Shown here one piece after another: positions 32,310 through 44,709 of a DNA stretch of 64,000 nt; positions within the stretch are counted from its first letter, which is position 1; every line of letters starts with the position of its first letter. This stretch comes from Eleginops maclovinus. Lineage: Eukaryota > Chordata > Actinopteri > Perciformes > Eleginopidae. Position numbers and translations under genes: made by a program. Under the pieces are notes generated by a model. That model did not search any database. It saw nothing but the letters and a program-made list of their open reading frames with translations, and was not told where the DNA came from. The DNA is taken from positions 22,498,378-22,562,377 of the forward strand of contig NC_086368.1 of the NCBI RefSeq assembly GCF_036324505.1, read 5' to 3'.

Positions 32310-34276
32310 TGAGCGATCATTTGGGTCAAGGAGTATGTAAATGTACGCACATATGTGCTACTACTGGCGATGTTTACTCAAATTCAGCCAAATTCTGTTC
32401 CTTTTGCATTTGATTCTGTGCTTCTGATGCAATCCAGGGTAAGGTTTGCTCGCATTGCATTTCAGCTTGTCAGCTCCTTTCTTTGTGTGATTGTGGCGCC
32501 GATCATGATTGGGATGTTTGGGTACATGTCGAGCATTTATGTTTAACGATGCTAAATTGTTGTTGTGGTGAATTAGCATTATTGTGCAGTCTGTGCGTAG
32601 GGTGACATAAGAGGAACTTGTCTTCGCTTGCCGCTGCCAGTTGGCATCACGAAATGGGGTTTCAAGACACAGAGGACAAGTGTGGGATGGAAAGAGGATA
32701 AGAGATTTTCAAAGAAGAGGGGGCACGATTATAGCAGCACTATGACTTCAGACGGATGAGGATTCATAAACACAGGAGAGTGACAGAGAGAATGATACAG
32801 AGCTGCTGTGTAAGCATTATTGTATGAACATGATTAATACACGTTGAGAGAAGATTCTGAGCAGCTAAAGTTATTTGATCAAGGTTCTAAATACTTTAAC
32901 ATTCAATAATAATACATAACTGATATAAATAAGTTAATAAACAGATTCATATATCCAAGTGTATTTGTATTTCCAAATTTCAAGTTTTTTGAATTTCCGA
33001 CTTTTTTTTTCAAATTATCAATTTTTTCCTAATAAAATCTGCCTTTTTTAAAAATGTCTGAATGTTTTTCTAAATTTCAACTTTTTGAAATGTCCCACTA
33101 TTTGTTATCAATATTCTAACTCCTCTTCATGTAGCCCTAATCTTTTATTTTTAATTTTGAACAGTCATCTTTTAGTAAAAAAGTGATCATTTTGAAGAAA
33201 TAGTCGGAAATTTGAAAAGAAAATCAAAGAAAGAAAAAAATTGGTAGAGAAAAAAGTGTTAATCTTTAAAAGAAGATGTTTGGGGCCAGGTGAAGAAGGA
33301 GTTAGGACAATGAGAAAATAGAATATAAGGATATAAGATAAGAACAGCAGTCAGAATCACTGTATAATTTAAATCTCCTAACAATGTTGTCCATTTTAAC
33401 ATAGCCATACGGTGCTTAGTGGCTTGTTAGATTTACAGCCCTCAATAACATTTGTATTCTTGGCTCAATGTGTGTTTTGCTGTTTTCGTTGTGATCGCAA
33501 TGAACCAGCCTAAATTCACCCGGATACTGTAGTGCTTCAATGCAAGCGTAGTTTAGCATGCGATTGGTTTTGTTTTGAAATAACTTCAGAGAGTTTCGCC
33601 CCGGCCCTCGCTCCAGTGACCATTTGACCATTTAGAAAGGTAAAAAGCAAAAACGAAAAAGCCTCTCAGACGCTCTTCCATTTACTGGTTCAAGAAAGAA
33701 ACCCAAATGGTCGGTGGATACACAGATTTAACTCCTTACATTACACTGTTACCTTTGTAATCTCCAGAGAATCACTGATGACACCACCACACAGGTGCAT
33801 AGATGTGGTGATATTAGGACCCAATCCGATCTCCATTTTTCGAAATGAGGATCAATGCCTCTAAAATACAATCAAACACTTTGCAAAATAAGTCACAAAG
33901 TCTTGGGCTCTTTAAAGAGGGCAAATACACAGGGCTTGACTTACGCTAACTAAACATGTCTCAACAAACAAACAAAATGAAGAACACATGTAAATACTGA
34001 TCAGAACATAACAACACATAAAAGGGGAAACTCCATTACACAGTTAAAACTAAACTACGAAGAAACAAAACAACCTGACAATCGGACCTTTATATTTTTT
34101 GTATTGGACTTAACCAACACAAGACCCCAATAAACATATGTACTCTAATAAAGAAATTACCAAATTCTCTTAAGTAAATGTCTTCATTCACCCCTTCATG
34201 TCACTGACACTTGGTACAGTCTGATTGTTTACTTCCTGTATTTAAGAGCTCTGTTTTAGGGTGACCATGTTTTGCC
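32310..34276 (+). repeat. 1,967 bp tandem duplication, unit 1
   Basis: The unit runs from TGAGCGATCATTTGGGTC to GTGACCATGTTTTGCC and is followed directly by unit 2. Every landmark I compared, including a run of nine Ts near 33002-33010, recurs 1,967 bp downstream with no length change. The content is noncoding. It includes a degenerate T/A-rich stretch (about 32965-33250) built from diverged AAATTTCAACTTTTTGAAAT-like motifs. The 63-codon and 71-codon frames inside are not convincing genes. Confidence 0.95.
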
Positions 34277-36243
34277 TGAGCGATCATTTGGGTCAAGGAG
34301 TATGTAAATGTACGCACATATGTGCTACTACTGGCGATGTTTACTCAAATTCAGCCAAATTCTGTTCCTTTTGCATTTGATTCTGTGCTTCTGATGCAAT
34401 CCAGGGTAAGGTTTGCTCGCATTGCATTTCAGCTTGTCAGCTCCTTTCTTTGTGTGATTGTGGCGCCGATCATGATTGGGATGTTTGGGTACATGTCGAG
34501 CATTTATGTTTAACGATGCTAAATTGTTGTTGTGGTGAATTAGCATTATTGTGCAGTCTGTGCGTAGGGTGACATAAGAGGAACTTGTCTTCGCTTGCCG
34601 CTGCCAGTTGGCATCACGAAATGGGGTTTCAAGACACAGAGGACAAGTGTGGGATGGAAAGAGGATAAGAGATTTTCAAAGAAGAGGGGGCACGATTATA
34701 GCAGCACTATGACTTCAGACGGATGAGGATTCATAAACACAGGAGAGTGACAGAGAGAATGATACAGAGCTGCTGTGTAAGCATTATTGTATGAACATGA
34801 TTAATACACGTTGAGAGAAGATTCTGAGCAGCTAAAGTTATTTGATCAAGGTTCTAAATACTTTAACATTCAATAATAATACATAACTGATATAAATAAG
34901 TTAATAAACAGATTCATATATCCAAGTGTATTTGTATTTCCAAATTTCAAGTTTTTTGAATTTCCGACTTTTTTTTTCAAATTATCAATTTTTTCCTAAT
35001 AAAATCTGCCTTTTTTAAAAATGTCTGAATGTTTTTCTAAATTTCAACTTTTTGAAATGTCCCACTATTTGTTATCAATATTCTAACTCCTCTTCATGTA
35101 GCCCTAATCTTTTATTTTTAATTTTGAACAGTCATCTTTTAGTAAAAAAGTGATCATTTTGAAGAAATAGTCGGAAATTTGAAAAGAAAATCAAAGAAAG
35201 AAAAAAATTGGTAGAGAAAAAAGTGTTAATCTTTAAAAGAAGATGTTTGGGGCCAGGTGAAGAAGGAGTTAGGACAATGAGAAAATAGAATATAAGGATA
35301 TAAGATAAGAACAGCAGTCAGAATCACTGTATAATTTAAATCTCCTAACAATGTTGTCCATTTTAACATAGCCATACGGTGCTTAGTGGCTTGTTAGATT
35401 TACAGCCCTCAATAACATTTGTATTCTTGGCTCAATGTGTGTTTTGCTGTTTTCGTTGTGATCGCAATGAACCAGCCTAAATTCACCCGGATACTGTAGT
35501 GCTTCAATGCAAGCGTAGTTTAGCATGCGATTGGTTTTGTTTTGAAATAACTTCAGAGAGTTTCGCCCCGGCCCTCGCTCCAGTGACCATTTGACCATTT
35601 AGAAAGGTAAAAAGCAAAAACGAAAAAGCCTCTCAGACGCTCTTCCATTTACTGGTTCAAGAAAGAAACCCAAATGGTCGGTGGATACACAGATTTAACT
35701 CCTTACATTACACTGTTACCTTTGTAATCTCCAGAGAATCACTGATGACACCACCACACAGGTGCATAGATGTGGTGATATTAGGACCCAATCCGATCTC
35801 CATTTTTCGAAATGAGGATCAATGCCTCTAAAATACAATCAAACACTTTGCAAAATAAGTCACAAAGTCTTGGGCTCTTTAAAGAGGGCAAATACACAGG
35901 GCTTGACTTACGCTAACTAAACATGTCTCAACAAACAAACAAAATGAAGAACACATGTAAATACTGATCAGAACATAACAACACATAAAAGGGGAAACTC
36001 CATTACACAGTTAAAACTAAACTACGAAGAAACAAAACAACCTGACAATCGGACCTTTATATTTTTTGTATTGGACTTAACCAACACAAGACCCCAATAA
36101 ACATATGTACTCTAATAAAGAAATTACCAAATTCTCTTAAGTAAATGTCTTCATTCACCCCTTCATGTCACTGACACTTGGTACAGTCTGATTGTTTACT
36201 TCCTGTATTTAAGAGCTCTGTTTTAGGGTGACCATGTTTTGCC
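34277..36243 (+). repeat. 1,967 bp tandem duplication, unit 2
   Basis: Head-to-tail copy of unit 1, identical wherever I compared. It ends in GACCATGTTTTGCC, after which the sequence becomes unique (AGGCCCTAAG). The absence of visible divergence means either a very recent duplication or an assembly false duplication. The sequence alone cannot separate the two. Confidence 0.95.
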
Positions 36244-36274
36244 AGGCCCTAAGAAGATGTTTCTCTGCCAGCGG

Positions 36275-36309
36275 ATTTGGATTTTCTTAACTGGTAAGAA
36301 AATCCAAAT
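36275..36309. repeat. Perfect 15-bp-arm hairpin next to the duplication
   Basis: ATTTGGATTTTCTTA, spacer ACTGG, then TAAGAAAATCCAAAT: the arms are exact reverse complements. It starts 31 bp after the right edge of the tandem duplication. There is no U-tract or gene nearby, so it is not a terminator. Confidence 0.9.
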
Positions 36310-36689
36310 AAGAACAACTTAAAATGAAAAATGTGTAAAGAAGTTGATGTTTATTATACTGTGTTACCACTATTAAACTATGAATATGATACATGAAACA
36401 AAACTATCATTCATCTGTTTGCTGATATGCACATTTGGTTCTTGTTGCAGCCATCACATTTAATTAAAGCTCAGCAGTAACTCATTGTATCGTTAAGACA
36501 AAATGTGTTAAACTGAAGGTATGAGGAACATATCACCTGTCCCAATGGACATCGTTCTTGTGGTTGGAAGGGCATTCTGTGAAAGCACATAATAAAAGGT
36601 GGGCAAACATTAAGCATTCGTTGGCTGATGGTTGTATTTCTTCCATGGCATGTTTAAAACTGGAGTTGTGCCTTGAGGACACACAGACC
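36310..36689. other. Noncoding sequence
   Basis: Nothing recognisable. Confidence 0.5.
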
Positions 36690-36930
36690 TGGGCTGCCTT
36701 GAATGTGTGAACCTAAATATCTGGTTTTATTTTGAAATGTATGCCCGAGCCAGAGGGAATGTGAAATTGTAATTCTTTTACTTTTATGTTAGGCTAATTT
36801 AACTGCCACTATTTGTCTTATTTTCAGTCCCTTCCCAAATAATGAGATTTTATTAGTATTTATGACTATTGCAGGTTTTTAATATTCCAATAAGGTTTTA
36901 ATAATGCCAGCTCCTCTGTGTCTGTGTAGA
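36690..36930. promoter_or_regulatory. Candidate conserved noncoding element
   Basis: TGTGAAATTGTAATTC, TTAGGCTAATTTAACTGCC, CAAATAATGAGATTTTATTA and TTTTAATAATGCCAGC make a homeodomain-core-rich, repeat-free block. Confidence 0.32.
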
Positions 36931-37124
36931 GTTTCCTGGCTGCAGCCTGCGGTGCACTGAGGGTCGTCTTCTTTTTGCAGGTGAGCTGTGTGTTTTTATA
37001 GTTGTAATGTATCAAATCTTAACTGGTGTATCACATTGTGTTTCTTCATTTCCCCCTTCTTACAGTTTGTTTTCAAGAGAAACAGCACATAACCTTTTAT
37101 CAGCTCAGTATAACTGCATGTACA
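36931..37124. other. Noncoding spacer
   Basis: Nothing recognisable. Confidence 0.4.
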
Positions 37125-37265
37125 GTATCAGTGTTTCTACCCGCCCGGGCGTTGCACGATAGCTGCCCACTGCTCCTAGTACTAGGATGGGTTAAATGCA
37201 GAGGACTAATTTCACTGTGTGTGCTCTGCTGTGTGCATGTATGTGACTAATAAAGAGGGTTTCAT
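37125..37265 (+). mobile_element. 5'-truncated SINE 3' end
   Basis: CGATAGCTGCCCACTGCTCC, then ACTAGGATGGGTTAAATGCA, then GAGGACTAATTTCACTGTG and a terminal ACTAATAAAGAGGG is the characteristic 3' half of an abundant teleost short retroelement. No promoter head is visible. Its family name would need a repeat library. Confidence 0.7.
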
Positions 37266-37819
37266 CCTCCGATTTTATCTATTCTATTTGCACCTATACA
37301 CTGTTGAAAGACAATAGGGTGTAAGTCCAAGGACTTGATAGCAAAGCTGTATTTGCAGTTAGCTGCATGCAATGTAAATGCATGTTATTTTCAACTGTTG
37401 AGTGTGTTAACTGGGATGACTGGGAAAGATTGTTTTAATTAACATATACTTTGCATATTAGTGTAATCGCCTAAGTTTTTTTCCTGGTCTTCCATTTCAC
37501 CATGACAATCGAGTCCCTTGCATTGTACTCAAAATGATTGCTTATTTGTTCATTGTAACGTTTGACAGTTACACGGTATATAGAGTCGGTTTTACATGGG
37601 ATCACTTTTAAACACTCAAGCACATAGTTTCCCATTTCTCGAGTCATTGCTGCACGCCGGCTATACCTTTCCTTCAGCTTGCTTTTATCCCATTCTTCTC
37701 TGTCCTACACCATAATGTCCTATCGAATTCTCAGCTCAGTTCAATATAATGTATCATATGCCTCAAAGCAAATGCTACAGAAAGGGGAACAAAATTCATA
37801 TTACTTTTTGCGTTCCAAG
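37266..37819. other. Noncoding sequence
   Basis: No gene or named repeat. Confidence 0.5.
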
Positions 37820-38160
37820 TGTCAAGTCGTTAATGGACGGTGAGTGGAAGTGAAAAGCGGGAGCATTTTCATCTTTCCTTTCTCTGTCTCTTTTACACGC
37901 GGCACGGAAGCACATGTAAATTGGCTACGAAAGGAGAGGTAGAAAACAATTATGGGAGCGACGCGCCTGAGAGAAATGAGTCTATTGCTTGACCTGTAAT
38001 GAAGTGGAAAGTTGACAAGCCGGCTTTGTGTGACTCGCAGATTTGAATGCAAGGAAATGACTCTTCTCTACTGTCAAATAACAGGAAAAGATTGCCAATT
38101 ATAAGTGCTGGCCTTCTCCTCGTGCCTAGCAGGCATACTGATGGGCCAAGATGGACATGA
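37820..38160. promoter_or_regulatory. Candidate conserved noncoding element
   Basis: CACGCGGCACGGAAGCACAT, AAACAATTATGGGAGCGACG, TTGACCTGTAATGAAGTGG and GACATGAATATTCAGTGG lie in a block with more CpG than its flanks and no repeat. Confidence 0.33.
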
Positions 38161-38629
38161 ATATTCAGTGGACATGAATATTAATGCTAACATTTTATAA
38201 TAATGTCTGTAACAAGACCTTAACAAACTATTGGTTAATGATTAATTAAACATGAAAGACACTCATTAATCATACTATTAATATATGAAAATGATAAGTC
38301 TGTCATTAATGTAAAAATAGTCGCAGATCTATTTGTAAACAAAGAACATGTTGGTATACCTGCATGTCAAATATGAAACAACTACTTCAGAGGAAAATAG
38401 ATGAGCTATTATAATAATACATTTGTATTACACTGCATTACCTTTTAGCTAAGTGTACCAAGACTCAAGCAATTTAGTGAAAGACGCGTTATCCCCAAAA
38501 TATAAAGGTACATTTCAGGTTCATACTTGTATTTAAGGTTTCTAATAAAACATGTTTTCATGATTCAATTATCTAAACAAACGTAATTGTTCTCATACTC
38601 TCTGTATGAATATACCTGTACCATCTGTC
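38161..38629. other. AT-rich noncoding sequence
   Basis: Contains TTAATGATTAATTAAACATG, then CACTCATTAATCATACTATT, possibly an eroded AT-rich repeat. No gene. Confidence 0.4.
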
Positions 38630-38870
38630 ATTAATGCTCCATTCAGGGTCAGTCTCTTTTAGCCCCTCTCCCGAAAAAGTTTGCTCTCATTGGCGTGTAG
38701 GAAAAATATGCCCCGCCTTTGAAAAGAAAGTGATTAAGCCGTGGGTGACACAGGGAAGGGATCCAAATCCTAAATGCTTGGATAATCCGTTGTTTTCTGA
38801 CCAAGGCAGCCAAGAGATAAACCTGCTTCACAGCTTTGGGGTTGGAAGGCAATCCAGTTACCCCAATGTT
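38630..38870. promoter_or_regulatory. Candidate conserved noncoding element
   Basis: CATTAATGCTCCATTCAGG, AAAGTGATTAAGCCGTGGG and TTGGATAATCCGTTG. The 96-codon frame over it has no domain and is not called. Confidence 0.28.
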
Positions 38871-39759
38871 TGTTTGTATAGTTTGTATCCATGTTTCCTT
38901 TACATTTTCCTTGAGGGAGTTTGAACCCAGTGTCTTTTCCTCTCTACATTATTGGCCAAAGTATATCTCCACTTTTACTTTTGTAATTTGTTTCTCGTTC
39001 CGCTTATGTGCTTTACCGGTCTCTCTTCCCAGTATTGCAGAAAATGTATTTCTGCATTAAAGGAATCTATTGCCTTGCATGCAGATGACTATTCCTTCAG
39101 TTGTCACAAACTCAGGATGGTGTGATGAAGTGGTCCAGGTGGCCTTAAAACTCTGGATGAAGTACACTTTGCACCGTATCCATCCTTGTTAACAGAGCTG
39201 CTGAATATCTCTGAGTCACGCACAGCTGGTGCTACTGCAGCTCTTGGGATGTAGTGCTTGCCAGATTCAACATAAGGTCCCTTTATTTGCCAGAAATTCT
39301 CCCCCATGGAGCCCAGATTAAATATCAATTAATAAAACCCAGGTAGGTTGCTAAAGATTGCCTTTTTGTGTTTAAATATGTGCATCGCTTGAATTTCTTA
39401 GGCTAAAACTGTATGCTCAGCTGGTTCTGTGTATTTGTGAGGGTTTGTGTGGATGTGTGTGTGGGTCTGTGTGTGCGTTAGGAGGGGGGGTGCCTTTGTG
39501 CGGCGCGGCTGTGTGTATCCAATTCCAGTGTATTTAACAAGATATCTCACTTCCTCCCTTTTTTATCTTGATTCCATTTCTTGCCAGCACTCAGGGGAGC
39601 AGAATTCATTCGCACTCGTTTTCCCTTTTCCCTTTTTCTCTTTACTCTGCTGTGCACAAATTGTTGCTCAGCCATTTCTGTGCAGCAGGAACGTTCTTCA
39701 GCAAGTGATTGTCATTCAGTTTCAAATTAGTTTGGGCTGATCTACCATGCAATGAAATC
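38871..39759. other. Noncoding sequence
   Basis: No gene. A short interrupted GT-rich patch lies at about 39425-39520. Confidence 0.5.
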
Positions 39760-40640
39760 TCGACATGCCGGACAGAATGACATGCTATTCAGCATGATTG
39801 TAATAGCCTGAAGTTGATCGGGATGTGTTGTCTCACAGACAGCACATTGTGTCATCAGGAAAGTTACGACATGCTGCCTTGCAAGCTGACAGCCTTGTTG
39901 TTTCTTCCGCATGATGTATTTGCATATTCACAAACATTTATTATGCATTTTGGGATGTTGCTGCTTGCATATATTGCCTGTGTGAATATAGACTGGATAC
40001 AGAATATGCCTGGGTGTATCTGTATGGCTGTGCATGTGCCAGCGTCTGTCTATGTGAGTGACTGACTGACAAAAGCCCCCCAGAGGATCGAGGCATGACA
40101 ATCGCTCACCCTTCCAGTGTCATTCAGCAAAGTACAGGAGCCATTAACTTTTAAAGCCAGTCCTCTCTAACAGCAGGCCCCATGCCGTTTAGCCGCCCCC
40201 CTTTGCAACACTTCAAATGGCTGTGATGGACAGGAGTCAGACCTCTGAGTCATGGCAGGGTTGCAGGGTGGAGCACTATGCCCCTGTCCCGCACTGTTGG
40301 CACTGTTGGCACCTGGCTCCGGCTGTGTGTGTATGTGTGTGTGTGTGCAGTCTGTTGGACACCGAGGTCGAGAGAATGCATCTTGATTGACAAGTCTCAT
40401 CAGGGATACCTTAATGGCACCACCACCTACCAATTAGAAGTCATCAAGGTCCCCAATTGAAAGTGGTTAATAAATAATGTATAGCCACAGTAATACCACA
40501 TAATCTGGATATCAGAAAGTCAAAGGTGGATGCATTATTAATGGGGCCAAATTGGACTTTAATAACTGTTCCACTGAATCCCACACCGCAGCAGAATTCA
40601 CTTATGTTAATATGCCTTTATTATTAATGGGCAGCCATTT
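39760..40640. promoter_or_regulatory. Candidate conserved noncoding cluster
   Basis: Includes GATGTATTTGCATATTCAC (a POU-type octamer at 39918-39925), GTTGGCACTGTTGGCACC (tandem TTGGC half-sites near 40300) and, at 40550-40640, TTGGACTTTAATAACTG with TTATTATTAATGGGCAGCC. It has a short GT patch at about 40325-40348 but no other repeat. Probably several elements. Confidence 0.32.
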
Positions 40641-41349
40641 TCTAAAATGTTAACTGACTGGGGTGCTCCAGAGGCAGTTGCCAAGATTGACGAGCTTCGC
40701 GTCTGGGGAGAAAGAGGTGGGGGTAGCAGGGGCTTGCTTATTTATTTATTCACCTACCTGTAGCACGTCGGCCCACATCATTGTGTCAATAATTCCCTGG
40801 TAAAGCCATTAGGCATGATCACAGAGGCCCAATTAACTCTGCAATGTGTGAGATGACAATCGTACATCATTAGCCCTATAATGGCATGCGGTGCCACAGC
40901 CTCTTTAAAAACAAACATCAAGGCTATTACCGGGGAATATATGCCGTCGTCAACGTTGCCGCTCCAACCATTCTGACTTGTGCTCAGATGCTCTGCTGGA
41001 GATGTGCACGTCAAGTGTTATGGGACATTACACTGAATGTGTTTCAGAGAACTACTATGGGTTCTTCAGATTGAATGCATCTTCATCAAGGCATATTTGT
41101 GATGATCAAGTGTGTTGTATCTGCATGCTTAAGCTGCATAACACAAATGAAGAGATGCACTGTGTCAGTACTGATGTGTTGTGTGGGAGAAGGAAGCTAT
41201 ACATTTGGAAAGTTGTAAGAGCGCTACAAAATGTCCAAAAAGCTGCTCTGTCACCCTGATTTAAATTCACACGTTGCTCGGCTCAGTGGGAGCTCGCTGT
41301 GACTTCTGAGACAATTTGGTGGAGGCATCTCTAAAGTAGAGCCGATAGA
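40641..41349. other. Noncoding sequence, possibly regulatory
   Basis: TAAAGCCATTAGGCATGATC and CATCATTAGCCCTATAATGG near 40800-40885 are CNE-like. The rest is unremarkable. Confidence 0.4.
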
Positions 41350-41770
41350 CTAGCTAATATGTTCTCTCATGGTATTTGCATAATGTCCATGGTGCATCGC
41401 CAGAGAGCTGTTCTGCTCCAGTTCCCCCTTGTAATATATCTGGCAGCGCTTCTAAAATGCAGTTGTCGCTGGCACTGGCTTACAAATCAGACGGTGAAGC
41501 CCCATAGAGAATATCAAAGGAAACACGGTTTTAAAAATATTTGTTTACCATCTGCTTTTTGGACTATGTCCTGCGCATATCAACTTGATGAGATTGACTC
41601 TTGTTTATTTGTGCTGTACAAGTCCAGGAGTTTTTTTTTCTTCAGCTTCGTCAAAGATATTAGACGTAGGAGAAAAACCCTTCTGTGCTTTGACAGCAGA
41701 GCATACAGCTCTTTATTTTTGTTGGCACAGCAGATCAACATCGCCTTAAGAGCTCCCCTGCACTCGCATT
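41350..41770. promoter_or_regulatory. Candidate conserved noncoding element with octamer
   Basis: CTCATGGTATTTGCATAATG carries an exact ATTTGCAT at 41374-41381, followed by GTGCATCGCCAGAGAGC. The 138-codon frame at 41359-41775 has no recognisable domain. It is more likely an open frame across conserved noncoding DNA than a gene. Confidence 0.32.
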
Positions 41771-44399
41771 CATAGACATGTCTGTCTTCTAAATTGGTGG
41801 CAGAGGTGTTATATCTGTGTGTCACTTCTGCATGAATTATATTGTGAATGTTTGTGTGAGTCTTGTTTTACTTGGTATTTTGACTTCTTCTAAACAGATG
41901 TTACTGTGATTACTGACCCAACCACCTTTGAGCATGTATACAGTATAAATTCAGTATAGTTCTATTAGATGCATTCTAATAGACCTCATAATTCACCTCA
42001 TGCTGTACGTTTGGATTTCTATTAGAAGCAACTTCTTCCCTATCTTGCTGCACTGTATAACCAAGCAATATAAATAAATAGTTGCCATGGAGATGACATT
42101 TGCATTTACATTATTTTTGCTCGATATTGCATATGTATGGTTATGTTTCTCTTGAAAGTAAAACTCCAGGACACCCTGAACTTTTCTGACCTAAACGCCG
42201 ATCAAAAAGCCTAAAATAGTCACTATGCTTTAAAACCAAAGAAAGCAACAACAAGGTTTATCCTCATTAGTACCTGATATTCCTGACTTTCAGTGGGAAA
42301 AACAATGTGAATATCTATTTTTTCTCCAAGTTGAGCAGCAGGCATCAAAGAAGAGTGTTTCCTCATTTAAGACAAAACGATGCTGCTATCTGTACAAGGA
42401 TACCTATCATGAAAATATCAGGGTCACAGAGGAGGGCAAAAAGGCTTACAGAATTAAGGAGACAACTCTCCGATCAAAGCCGGTTTGCTCTTTTAGTAAC
42501 AGTTTTACTGCATGCTGCCATCTCGCATTGCTAAACCCTAAAATCTTGTTTAGTAACAACTAATGTTTTTTGGGTTGATGAACTGCCAGTATCGATGAAA
42601 TCATTGACGTAACACTGAGTCTCCTCCTCTGTCACTCCCTCCTCATTAGTCATCTTACTTCAACGCTCAGTTGACTTTGCGCTTCCTGTCAGTGGAGGCA
42701 TCTAACCGACTAAAGCGGTTGATTTCTGCCTCAGTAACAGAAATGTGCAAGGGTGTGAGGCGTCGTGAGGAAGCACTGGAATTAAATGCACTGTAGAGGG
42801 ATTGAGTGCGACAAGGATGGGTTGTGTAAGAAAATCCTTCTTCCAACTTTCTGACATTTAGCCAATATATTGACAGCATTTGTCACTACAGTACAGCTTT
42901 GGCGAGAGCAGCCAGATGCCATCCAACCCAGGCCGACCTGTCATGCTTCAATTCACTGTCGCACCGTTTTTTTGCAGGTAAAAATCCCAAAGCACGGAAG
43001 ACAGGTAGCTTTGACAGTGAGGACAATTCGTTCTGAGCAGCAAATCCTGACCACGGTCTCTACAGGCATTACACACACCTCTGCAAAAAAGTTCTTTTGA
43101 ATATATTGGATGCTCGTGGACGAATAATATGCTGTACTGACGCTAACTCTATGAGAGCGATAGCTAAAGATAGTGAGAGAGCTATGTTTTTTTAGCTCAA
43201 TTAAATGTAAAAAAAGTATGTGACCAGCAGGAGAAACACGTTGCACATGTGTGCCACAGAAGTAAATCATAAAGGTAGGAAAGGTTTTGGCTAATGCTAA
43301 TGGCTAATGGACAACTTCCTTCAGTTTAATCAGCGCCATTTTGGTGTCGCGTATCCGGTTCTAACAATGCATTCATGGTTCTCAAATATTGATGCTTCTG
43401 TAATTAAGACGCTCAACAAAATGGGTAAGTTCCTCAATTAGCATTACTAACAATATCAATATAAAAATGGTAAATAGTATTATTAATAAAGAAACGATGA
43501 TCTTAAATATTTCTTCTGATCTTTAATAACAATGCTGCTGCTCGTGTATTTGTATTCTCCGTCGAAATTTGACTGCTGTCTTTTCAACAAAGCTATAAGT
43601 GATAAATCTGCCACTGTTATCATTGCAAAATGGTTATTTGATGTCACATGGGATGTTTGCGCAGCAACAGCAACTTTAGGAAATCGTCCCTAGAAGCTGC
43701 CAACATGGCTAGCAACAATTTCTGAAAAACCACTAAGCTCCACTTTAAAGATATTTATTTTTAGTTTTCCAATTATAGGTTTCACACATCGCTGTTGCTC
43801 CTAATTCAGATGCCACTCCATATCCCTCCCAGAGCAGGTGAGATTATGACTTATACTGTATACAAATCAGAAAGTTAAACAACTCAATTTGTGACATACT
43901 TTAGTGGCTGATTAATTTAGATTTAAAAAATGTTGAAATGATAGGGCTATTAGGATCTCGTTTGTATGTGTTGGATAATGACACATTGCATTACTTCAAC
44001 GGTATCAGGTGATCATAGAGTGAGACATAAGTCAGTGAATTGTGGACAGTAGAAAGAGAAGGAATTTTTAGCAAGTTTATATTTCAAAGAACAGAAAATG
44101 GCCTTCATGATGACTTTCAAATGGGCTCCAGCTCCCACCGTGGAAAATTGCTTCTTTTGGTGTCTGTGCATCCACACCTCCCTCTTTCAAATCATAACCA
44201 AAGCGCCTAAACATGAACACACCAGGAGGTTGGAAATGTCAAACCTTCCTCTTTTCTTTCGTCCCTTGGTATTCCATCGCTGTCTCACTACTCCATTTTT
44301 CCTTGCCTCTTTTGTGCCTGTCTTCTCTCCCTTTCATCGGAGATGGAGAGCGTGAGGGAGTGGTGCCAGCAATGTCACGGCTGGAGAAAGCTTATCCTG
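41771..44399. other. Noncoding sequence; possible old repeat
   Basis: No gene. About 43270-43760 (GGCTAATGCTAATGGCTAATGG, CATGGCTAGCAACAATTTC, CCACTAAGCTCCACTTTAAA) reads like an eroded teleost repeat, but I cannot assign it. Confidence 0.4.
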
Positions 44400-44620
44400 G
44401 GTAGAGGGGTCTGTGTATAGAGTCAATCAGAGCTGTACAAACCCTTGATTGCCATTGACATTTACCGGGGGCCCATTTCCAATTAATCTTCAAGGGCCTC
44501 CACCTCTTGAAGCCTGATTACGATTTTCCCCCCGACAAACTGGCTAATTTGTAATTGGCCATGTGTCTGGCAGAGGAGGCTCTCCTTTATCACTGCTAGA
44601 TTGAGACGTGAGGAAAACGG
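44400..44620. promoter_or_regulatory. Candidate conserved noncoding element
   Basis: AACCCTTGATTGCCATTGAC, CCATTTCCAATTAATCTTC, GAAGCCTGATTACGATTTTC and TGGCTAATTTGTAATTGGCC are a dense series of homeodomain-type sites in a repeat-free block. It is one of the best enhancer candidates by texture. Confidence 0.38.
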
Positions 44621-44709
44621 AGATGGATGGAGAAAGGATCCCTAACCAGCCTGTCTGCATCCCTAAATTATTTTCTCACATACATGCACACAACTATTTC
44701 AAATGTATC

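Noticed and set aside
32355..32546. 63-codon hydrophobic frame, repeated in both duplication units
   Set aside because: Short, no family resemblance, and it is duplicated only because the whole unit is; no evidence of coding.
39918..42105. Three exact ATTTGCAT octamers (39918, 41374, 42098) as a POU cluster
   Set aside because: Octamers on either strand also occur elsewhere (near 7252, 15014, 18308 and 55328), so the density is not clearly above expectation for AT-rich DNA.
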